Positions 58,191 through 64,000 of a stretch of DNA of 64,000 nt are shown here, one piece after another. The number at the start of each line of letters is the position of its first letter. Positions within the stretch are counted from its first letter, which is position 1. The translations under genes were made by a program, and so were the position numbers. Source of the stretch: Firm-04 sp045627405. GTDB taxonomy: Bacteria > Bacillota > Clostridia > Oscillospirales > Ruminococcaceae. The notes beneath the pieces were generated by a model that was not told the origin of the DNA, searched no databases, and saw nothing but the letters and a program-made list of their open reading frames with translations. The DNA is taken from contig JAZQNP010000013.1 in the NCBI GenBank assembly GCA_045627405.1, positions 54,931 to 118,930 on the forward strand, given 5' to 3'.

Positions 58191-60797
58191 ATGCATCAGC
58201 CAAATCTGAAACGAAAGGCAGCCTTTGCCTGCGCCGTCACGATGACGGCACTGTGCGCATCGTATCTGCCAATGCTGGACGGCTTCGCTGCCGGCGATGT
58301 CGTCATCAACGAGGTCTGCACCAAAAACACTACCCTCGCTGCGCCTGACGGGAATTTCTACGATTACGTTGAGCTTTACAACAGCAGCAGCACTGCCGTC
58401 TCCGTCGCCGGCTACGGTCTCAGCGACTCCGCCGATCTGCCGTATTCCTACACGATTCCTGCCGGAACATCTGTCCCTGCCAAGGGCTATCTCGTCATCT
58501 ACTGCGGCATCGACAGTACAAGCGGCGTTTCCGGCGCGGCATTCGGTCTGTCCAAAAAAGGCGAAACCGTCATTCTCACCGATGCCGGCGGCAATACCCT
58601 TGAAACACTCGAAATCCCCGCGCTCGACGATGACACCGCTTACGGCAGAGTCCCCGACGGCAGCAGTTCCTTCGCGGTTCTCTCAACACTCTCTGCCGGC
58701 AGTGCCAATCCGTCCGATGCAGTCTCACAGGTTGTCGTCGATATGCCGGCATTTTCCAAGGAGAGCGGCTTCTATGCCGACGGCTTCTCCCTCACGCTCT
58801 CCGCAAAATCCGGCTGCACGATCTATTACACAACCGACGGCAGCGACCCGACGCCGCAATCCACCGCCTATACCGGCGCGATCACGGTCTATGACAAATC
58901 CGATGAGGCAAACGTCTACTCTGAAAAAACCGGCATCGCGGACAGCTATACCCCGCCGAGCGATCCGATTGACAAGGCGATGATTGTCCGCGCCATTGCG
59001 GTCGATGCCGACGGAAATGTCAGCAAAATCGCAACAAACAGTTATTTCATCGGCTACACCGCTTCCGATTACGCCTCCAATATGCGCGTGATCTCTCTCG
59101 TCACCGATCCGTATAATCTCTTCGATTACGAATACGGCATCTATGTGCAGGGCAAGGTGCGTGACGACTGGCGGAACAGTTCTGACTATAACCCCCGCCT
59201 CGAAAGCTACTTCCAGCCCGCAAACTACACGCAGTCCGGCAGAGAGTGGGAACGGGAAGCCTATATGACCGTGTTTGAATCCGGCACTGCTGCTTACAGC
59301 ACCGCCCTCGGCATCCGCATCCACGGCGGCGCAACCCGCTCGCTCGCGCAGAAGAGTCTCAATCTCTATGCACGCTCCGATTACGGCGATACCAAATTTG
59401 ACTATGACTTCTTCGGCGGCATGCTGACCTCTGAGGCAACCGGCGAACCGATCACTTCCTTCGATTCGCTGACCCTCCGCAACGGCGGAAACGATCAGGA
59501 TCTCAAACTCCGTGACCGTCTCAATCAGGAACTGATGCAGGGCAGAAGCTGCGCCGTCGCTGCGCAGACTGAATGCGTTGTCTTCCTCGACGGCGAATTC
59601 TGGGGACTCTATAACCTGATGGAAAAACAGAGCGAGGACAATCTCTCCGACCATTACGGCGTCAAGGCAAAGGATGTCTGCCGCATCAAGACCGATGAAC
59701 TCTCCGACGGAACCGAGGCGGGCTGGGCGGACTATGAAGCCCTCAAAGCATGGGCAACCGAAACGGATTACACCAAGGCGGGTGTCTATGAAACATTTGT
59801 CTCGATGGTCGAGCCGCAGAGCTTTGCAGACTATATGGCGGCGCAGATCATCGTCGCAAACCAAGACTTCGGCACCAACAACTACGCGCTCTGGAAAACC
59901 GAAACCGTGCGCGCAGACAATCCATATGCCGACGGAAGATGGCGGTTCATCTTCTTTGATACGGAGTTCGGTCAGGGGCTTTACGGTACCAGCGATGCAA
60001 ACAGCAGCATTCTCTCTTCCCTCAAAAAGCTGGACTGCTGGATCGGCAAGCTCTTCTACGGACTGCTCGAAAATGTGCCGGAATTCCGTCAGCTCTTTGT
60101 CACAACCTATTTCGATCTGTGCAACGAAAACTTCAAAGCGTCCGCTGCAACGGCGCGCGTCACGGAAATGGGTGCTGCATACACCGCTGCCGGTGTCGCT
60201 TCCCTCGACCGATTCAATGCGACCTCGAACACCGGCTGGGGCGGTTGGGGCGGCTGGGGACAGGCTGCCGACCATGCTGCCGATTATGCCAACGCAATCG
60301 CTTCGCTCCGTACTTACTGGAATTCCCGCGCTGAAATCGCAAAAACGCAGCTGATCAGCTACCTCGGCAATAAGGTCAATTCTGCGACAAGCACCGTGAC
60401 GCTGAAAAATGAACCCGCAAAGGGCAGCGTCTCCCTCAACACGCTGACACTCAGCTATGACACTTGGAGCGGCAGCTATCTCACGGAAAATCCCATTACG
60501 CTGGAAGCACAGCCCAAGGCAGGATACACCTTCGCAGGCTGGGTCATTACCGGCGCAGAATTTGTAAGCGGCAGCTCGTCCAGCCGCTATGCGGAAATTC
60601 AGCCGACTGCCTCCGCCGTGACCGTTCAGGCAACCTATACCGCCGGCAGCTATTCGCAGGCGGATGTGCAGAAGCTGCTGCAATATCTGCTGACAACCGG
60701 TACACTGACACAGCAGGAAGCTGCATCCTATGATCTCGACGGCTCCGGCACGCTGACCGCGCGCGATCTCTCGCTGCTGAAAGCTCTGGTCATGTGA
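58191..60797 (+). CDS. Secreted CotH-kinase-domain protein with lamin-tail, chitobiase-like and half-dockerin modules
   Basis: An 868-residue extracellular protein. Order: signal peptide (about residues 1-35, ending near GFAAG); lamin-tail domain (GDVVINEVCTKNT, YDYVELYNSSST, YLVIYCG); a chitobiase-type sandwich (SGCTIYYTTDGSDPTPQS); the CotH domain (about residues 295-690) with GIRIHGGATRS, SFDSLTLRNGGND, FLDGEFWGLYNLMEKQ and FFDTEFGQGLYG; an InlB-type repeat (AGYTFAGW); and a C-terminal dockerin-like segment in which only the second loop, YDLDGSGTLTARDLSLLK, is intact. CotH proteins phosphorylate secreted proteins in spore coats and occur in ruminococcal cellulosomes. GGGGG precedes the ATG. 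Confidence 0.9.
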   Translation: MHQPNLKRKAAFACAVTMTALCASYLPMLDGFAAGDVVINEVCTKNTTLAAPDGNFYDYVELYNSSSTAVSVAGYGLSDSADLPYSYTIPAGTSVPAKGYLVIYCGIDSTSGVSGAAFGLSKKGETVILTDAGGNTLETLEIPALDDDTAYGRVPDGSSSFAVLSTLSAGSANPSDAVSQVVVDMPAFSKESGFYADGFSLTLSAKSGCTIYYTTDGSDPTPQSTAYTGAITVYDKSDEANVYSEKTGIADSYTPPSDPIDKAMIVRAIAVDADGNVSKIATNSYFIGYTASDYASNMRVISLVTDPYNLFDYEYGIYVQGKVRDDWRNSSDYNPRLESYFQPANYTQSGREWEREAYMTVFESGTAAYSTALGIRIHGGATRSLAQKSLNLYARSDYGDTKFDYDFFGGMLTSEATGEPITSFDSLTLRNGGNDQDLKLRDRLNQELMQGRSCAVAAQTECVVFLDGEFWGLYNLMEKQSEDNLSDHYGVKAKDVCRIKTDELSDGTEAGWADYEALKAWATETDYTKAGVYETFVSMVEPQSFADYMAAQIIVANQDFGTNNYALWKTETVRADNPYADGRWRFIFFDTEFGQGLYGTSDANSSILSSLKKLDCWIGKLFYGLLENVPEFRQLFVTTYFDLCNENFKASAATARVTEMGAAYTAAGVASLDRFNATSNTGWGGWGGWGQAADHAADYANAIASLRTYWNSRAEIAKTQLISYLGNKVNSATSTVTLKNEPAKGSVSLNTLTLSYDTWSGSYLTENPITLEAQPKAGYTFAGWVITGAEFVSGSSSSRYAEIQPTASAVTVQATYTAGSYSQADVQKLLQYLLTTGTLTQQEAASYDLDGSGTLTARDLSLLKALVM

Positions 60798-60953
60798 CAG
60801 CAAACTATGAAATGTCGGTTGGTTGTAATACCCAGAAAGTGCTGTTCCGTTTTGTGCATTCTGCCAAATTTCAAGATGAAGTGAGACAAAAAGCCCGTCT
60901 GCTTTGTTTTGGAAATAAAGGGCAATCTGCCCGACACAAAGGAGGTCATTCCT

Positions 60954-62027
60954 ATGAAACTGATCTGTAAACTGACCGCTGTGCTATCTGCGGTGCTGCT
61001 CTGCGGCACAACATTCGGCGTGATGCCTGCTGCGGCAGAGGAACTTGGTCTTGGCGCACTGCCGGAGGAGCCGGACTGGGCTCCGACCGATTTTCAGTCC
61101 GCAATGGAATTTATGGATACCTACGGCTCGACGCACATCGAAGACGGCTGGCTCTGCTATGTCGCCTGCATTGAGCGCACGGATTATTCCGCGGAAAATC
61201 CCGTGATCGACACCTTTACCTCCGGCTCCTTTAACTGCGGCTATACGCATGAATACCGGCTGTCTGCTTCGCAGGAGGAGTCCGGTGCTGAAACGGTGAG
61301 TCCGATCGAAGAGCCGAACTACTCCGGATACGAATACGAGGTCATCGTAGTCACCGACGTTTCTAATCTGGACTTTGACATTACACATACCCACAAGTAC
61401 AACGGCTATATAGGGGAATGGAAATGGTCCTTCTCTGCGGATGCGGCAGGGAATATCACCGAAACGGATATTTATGGCTGGCTGCCCGATTCCCCCGCCG
61501 AATATCAAACATATCTTGCGACAAACGGCAATCTCTCCGTACACGGCAATGACATTGTGTATCTCGATACGGTGAGCGGCAGCACCGGCAGCTCGATCTG
61601 GCTGGAAACAGCCGGTAATGCAAAATATGAAATCACATCAACCGATTTTTTCACAGAACAGCTTTATCGCTATGTCATGGTCGCAGGCAACAGCAACTAC
61701 ACCGTGCAGGTCGTACGCCCGACAACCGCAGGAATTCTCTCTGTGAAATGGAACAACGGTCGATACTGGGACGGCGGTGAGATCTGGCATTCAAACGCCG
61801 CGGTCTACGAAGTCGGCGAGGATCTCAGCCTGACGCCGATCACATGCGGGGACATCAATGCAGACGGATTGATCCGGATTTCGGATGCCATTCTGTTGCA
61901 ACGGTATCTGCTCGGTGAAGGTTCTTTGACCGACGCGCAGCTCGCTGCTTCTGACCTCAACGGCGATCTGGCGGTCAATGCTGCGGATCTTACACATCTC
62001 AAACATTTGCTGGTCGAATCATACTGA
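60954..62027 (+). CDS. Secreted protein of unknown function with C-terminal type I dockerin
   Basis: A 357-residue protein. The start at 60954 (MKLICKLTAV) follows AAAGGAGG; a 5-codon-typical Sec signal ends near MPAAAEE. Residues about 45-285 are a beta-rich region with many Tyr, Trp and Gly (FNCGYTHEYRLSASQE, GYIGEWKWSFSADAAGN, GILSVKWNNGRYWDGGE) that I do not recognise. The dockerin has two loops, GDINADGLIRISDAILLQRYLL and SDLNGDLAVNAADLTHLKHLL. The unknown module could be a carbohydrate-binding or enzymatic unit. It lies 156 bp after the CotH gene on the same strand with no clear terminator between them. Confidence 0.83.
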   Translation: MKLICKLTAVLSAVLLCGTTFGVMPAAAEELGLGALPEEPDWAPTDFQSAMEFMDTYGSTHIEDGWLCYVACIERTDYSAENPVIDTFTSGSFNCGYTHEYRLSASQEESGAETVSPIEEPNYSGYEYEVIVVTDVSNLDFDITHTHKYNGYIGEWKWSFSADAAGNITETDIYGWLPDSPAEYQTYLATNGNLSVHGNDIVYLDTVSGSTGSSIWLETAGNAKYEITSTDFFTEQLYRYVMVAGNSNYTVQVVRPTTAGILSVKWNNGRYWDGGEIWHSNAAVYEVGEDLSLTPITCGDINADGLIRISDAILLQRYLLGEGSLTDAQLAASDLNGDLAVNAADLTHLKHLLVESY

Positions 62028-62032
62028 AAAAA

Positions 62033-62070
62033 CAGGCAGTGCGGCTCTCCTTGCGCACTGTCTGCTTTTT
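62033..62070 (+). terminator. Terminator after the dockerin protein gene
   Basis: CAGGCAGTGCG (62033-62043) pairs with CGCACTGTCTG (62054-62064) with one wobble pair, followed by CTTTTT. Confidence 0.8.
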
Positions 62071-62142
62071 CATACTGCAAACTGCACAATTTCCCCATGC
62101 AGAAATTAGAGAACATGCCGGAAGAAAATGCCGACTGTGAGG

Positions 62143-62171
62143 TTGACTTCATTTCCTGCGAATGCTATAAT
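62143..62171 (+). promoter_or_regulatory. Promoter of the double-dockerin gene
   Basis: TTGACT (62143-62148), 17-bp spacer, TGCTATAAT with hexamer at 62166-62171; 53 bp before the start codon. Confidence 0.85.
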
Positions 62172-62224
62172 GAAAGTACAAAAACCATTTGTACTGCTCT
62201 GTATGATAAAAGGAGGAATGTTAT

Positions 62225-63775
62225 ATGAAGCGCGTGAAAAAAATGACTGCCGCACTCACGGCTGCTGTGCTGGCTGCGGTGTTTCCGTTTGCCGCTTTTT
62301 CGGAGGCAAGCCGTCTCGGTGATGTCGATGCGGACGGCGTGACCGACCGCGCCGATGCCGCGCTGCTCGGACAGTATCTTGCCGGGGATGCCGCAATTTC
62401 CGAAGACGGTATGCTGAATGCCGATATGGACGGTGACGGCATTGTCTCAGAGGAGGATCTCGACCTGCTCGCCGCCTATGAACAGGAGCTTTGCATCACA
62501 AATGGAGGGGACGCCGTCGTCACGACTGCGCAGGATCCGGAGAACTATTCCCCGTGGTTCACCGATGAATACGGAAACACCTATAACCGCGGCACCAATG
62601 CTTCCATTTCCACAACGCTGGAAATTGCTGCGTATCCGCAGACTGTTTTTGATCTCGGAGAAACATTCCAAACCGACGGGCTGAAAGTGTATATGATCAA
62701 TCAGCGGTCATGGACAACCGTGACCTACGATGTATCCGGTGCCCTCAAAATCTACACAAACTTTGACGCCTACACCCCCGGCACCTATACAGTCAAAATC
62801 TATACCGATTATTCCGGCTATGAGGCGAAAACAAGCGACTGTGTGACCTATGAGGTCACCGTCCGCGCCGGCGGTACCGTTCCTTATTATGACGAAACCG
62901 ACACCACCACCACGGCAACAACCGCAACCACTGCAACATATACCACAACCGAAACCACGACAACCGCAACAACCGTTTCCACCGGCACTACCGCATGGGG
63001 CGGCTGGGACATCGCAGATGTTCCCGATGTCGCGGCAACAACACAGTATGTCAATGCAGAGGTCGGCGGGATCGCAACGCTTGTGATCGAAAATCCGCCT
63101 GCCAATGCGACCGTCACAGAGGTCGTGAGCAGCGATGAAAAAATCGTGAAACTGTACGAAATTGACTATCTCGGTGATGTCATCAGCATCCACACCGCTG
63201 AGCTGAACGCCGGCTATGCCTATGTTCTGGCAACACTTTCCACCGGCGAGCGGTATCTCTTCCTCATCACAATAAATCAGCTCACAACGCCGTTTTTCAC
63301 AGAAACCGCCGAACCCATAGCATCCACGGTGCTGACGGCTGCAACAGACGTGCTGTACTGTGAGGTCTGCGGAAAGGCGTTGTCTGACGGAAATGACTTC
63401 GACACTATGTTCTTAGATCATATTTGCCGCGACTGCTACCTTGCAGGCGCAGGCGGCACATACCCCGGCGAGATCCGCACACTGCCCGCGGAAACTTCCG
63501 CAACAACCACAACTACCACAACAGCATTGATCTCGACGACGGCGCGTTCTCAGAACAGCACAAACTTCTCGGAGAGCCGCGGTGATATTGACGAGAACGG
63601 TGAAATCGGCATGTCGGATGCTGTGCATCTGGCAAAAGCGACTGCAAATTCCGGCAGCGTGAGCCTGACTGCACAGGGCAGACTCAATGCCGACCTGGAC
63701 GGCGACGGCGATCTGACCGGCGCGGATCTCTCCCGCCTGCTGCAATTCCTCGGCGGCGCGCTGAAAATGCTCTGA
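62225..63775 (+). CDS. Secreted protein with dockerin-like modules at both ends and a four-cysteine knuckle
   Basis: A 516-residue protein of unknown function. A signal peptide (KRVKKMTAALTAAVLAAVFPFAAF) is followed at once by a dockerin-like module, GDVDADGVTDRADAALLGQYL and ADMDGDGIVSEEDLDLL. Residues about 95-220 include an Ig-like stretch (YTVKIYTDYSGYEAKTSD). A Thr-rich linker (about 226-255) leads to a second beta domain, then a knuckle with two CxxC pairs, CEVCGKALSD...HICRDCYLAG (about residues 379-408), another Thr linker and a C-terminal dockerin, GDIDENGEIGMSDAVHLAKA and ADLDGDGDLTGADLSRLL. The first dockerin loop of each module departs from the PL1/GH44 dockerins. Confidence 0.85.
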   Translation: MKRVKKMTAALTAAVLAAVFPFAAFSEASRLGDVDADGVTDRADAALLGQYLAGDAAISEDGMLNADMDGDGIVSEEDLDLLAAYEQELCITNGGDAVVTTAQDPENYSPWFTDEYGNTYNRGTNASISTTLEIAAYPQTVFDLGETFQTDGLKVYMINQRSWTTVTYDVSGALKIYTNFDAYTPGTYTVKIYTDYSGYEAKTSDCVTYEVTVRAGGTVPYYDETDTTTTATTATTATYTTTETTTTATTVSTGTTAWGGWDIADVPDVAATTQYVNAEVGGIATLVIENPPANATVTEVVSSDEKIVKLYEIDYLGDVISIHTAELNAGYAYVLATLSTGERYLFLITINQLTTPFFTETAEPIASTVLTAATDVLYCEVCGKALSDGNDFDTMFLDHICRDCYLAGAGGTYPGEIRTLPAETSATTTTTTTALISTTARSQNSTNFSESRGDIDENGEIGMSDAVHLAKATANSGSVSLTAQGRLNADLDGDGDLTGADLSRLLQFLGGALKML

Positions 63776-63814
63776 TGTGATACATCAGGATTTATCTGCA
63801 TCATTGAGAGATGT

Positions 63815-63872
63815 TTTGAGGGCTCCGCCCTCAAACTCCCGCTGAGGGGATAGCGATCCCCTCAGACTCCCC
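63815..63872. repeat. Double-hairpin palindromic repeat element
   Basis: Two adjacent perfect hairpins: TTTGAGGGC (63815-63823) with its complement (63827-63835) around TCC, then CTGAGGGGAT (63842-63851) with its complement (63856-63865) around AGCG; each is followed by ACTCCC. No T-run follows, so it looks like a dispersed extragenic palindrome rather than a classic terminator. It lies between the double-dockerin gene and the insertion sequence. Only one copy is in the window. Confidence 0.7.
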
Positions 63873-63907
63873 TATATAAAAATGAACCGAACCAGTAAAA
63901 ACGGACA

Positions 63908-63937
63908 GTGACAAAAAAGCACCTCCTATGGTATAAT
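63908..63937 (+). promoter_or_regulatory. Transposase promoter with -10 box in a hairpin loop
   Basis: GTGACA (63908-63913), 18-bp spacer, TATAAT (63932-63937). The -10 box sits between the arms of the inverted repeat at 63919-63955. Confidence 0.7.
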
Positions 63938-63955
63938 AGAAACCATAGGAGGTGC
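63919..63955 (+). promoter_or_regulatory. 13-bp inverted repeat sequestering the transposase ribosome site
   Basis: GCACCTCCTATGG (63919-63931) is the exact complement of CCATAGGAGGTGC (63943-63955), and the latter contains the AGGAGG used by the ATG at 63962. RNA read through from outside would fold and hide the site; RNA begun at the internal promoter starts after the first arm and stays open. Confidence 0.75.
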
Positions 63956-63961
63956 ATTAAT

Positions 63962-64000
63962 ATGGCAAGAGGATATCGACACATACAAGAGTATGAAAAA
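63962..64000 (+). CDS. Transposase N-terminus (IS3-like OrfA), truncated by window end
   Basis: Thirteen codons are visible, MARGYRHIQEYEK, with AGGAGG seven bases upstream of the ATG. The HIQEYEK stretch recalls the start of helix-turn-helix OrfA proteins of IS3-family elements in gut Clostridia. Too little sequence is present for a firm family call. Confidence 0.55.
   Translation, partial: MARGYRHIQEYEK

Larger units (their letters stand above)
63884..64000 (+). mobile_element. Left part of an insertion sequence, probably IS3 family (cut by window end)
   Basis: The left boundary is estimated from the start of the promoter region (TGAACCG... near 63892) and is uncertain. The element contains an outward-protected promoter and ribosome site and the first codons of a transposase. 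Family assignment rests on the few visible residues and on the terminal sequence style. Confidence 0.5.

Noticed and set aside
58725..60803. 692-codon open frame on the minus strand opposite the CotH gene
   Set aside because: The plus-strand frame has a signal peptide, recognisable domains and a promoter; the antisense product shows no domain.
62900..62990. ACA/ACC-rich stretch as a possible simple repeat or phase-variable tract
   Set aside because: It encodes a Thr-rich linker common in secreted dockerin proteins, and the codons are mixed rather than a uniform tract.

Overview
The window looks like a chromosomal stretch of a pectin- and plant-cell-wall-degrading, cellulosome-type gut Firmicute of the Ruminococcus / Oscillospiraceae kind. 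The sequence evidence is: type I dockerin modules on a pectate lyase, a GH44 enzyme, a CotH protein and two unknown secreted proteins; a lipoprotein with a single cohesin-like domain; a complete spoIIIAA-AH sporulation operon; AGGAGG-type ribosome binding sites; and sigma-A promoters with 17-bp spacers. The species cannot be fixed from sequence alone. No tRNA, rRNA or CRISPR array was seen.

Region 1 (1-20.5 kb, all minus strand) is one very long oligogalacturonide operon. In transcription order: a membrane protein, two LplB/LplC-type ABC permeases, a large substrate-binding lipoprotein, two small 4-TM proteins, an MsmX-type ATPase, two more 4-TM proteins, cytoplasmic GH28, GH105 and GH4 enzymes, an AEC carrier, KduD, KDPG aldolase with a C-terminal extension, KDG kinase, a TIM-barrel isomerase, KduI, a second MsmX-type ATPase and UxaB (cut by the window start). 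Imported (un)saturated oligogalacturonides are trimmed to monomers; the unsaturated arm runs KduI-KduD-KdgK-Eda to pyruvate and glyceraldehyde-3-phosphate, and UxaB opens the galacturonate arm.

Region 2 (20.8-31.1 kb) holds a minus-strand unit of pectin methylesterase, AraC regulator and GltD-like oxidoreductase, divergent from a secreted dockerin-bearing PL1 pectate lyase across about 0.67 kb of regulatory DNA. An aldehyde dehydrogenase follows, divergent from an Xre regulator that lies directly upstream of a dockerin-bearing GH44 enzyme.

Region 3 (31.3-36 kb) has a CmpB-type membrane protein, an M50 metalloprotease, and a minus-strand thioesterase / MoxR / DUF58 / cohesin-lipoprotein unit. 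Region 4 (36-50 kb, plus) is housekeeping: spoIIIAA-AH, then asp23-nusB-tsaD paralogue-xseA-xseB-dxs-tlyA-nadK-argR-recN.

Region 5 (50-64 kb) carries surface and envelope genes: a BspA-like leucine-rich-repeat protein, a VanY-type peptidase, MscL, a sigma-like/PepSY membrane protein, a GHL10-type lipoprotein, a CotH protein with a half dockerin, and two dockerin proteins of unknown function. The window ends in a double-hairpin repeat and the first codons of an IS3-like transposase whose ribosome site is buried in an inverted repeat.

The most interesting signals are the lipid-anchored single cohesin beside so many dockerin proteins, the set of four uncharacterised 4-TM proteins bracketing an ABC ATPase, and several unexplained regulatory structures. 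Functions are inferred by reading motifs; no database search was possible.
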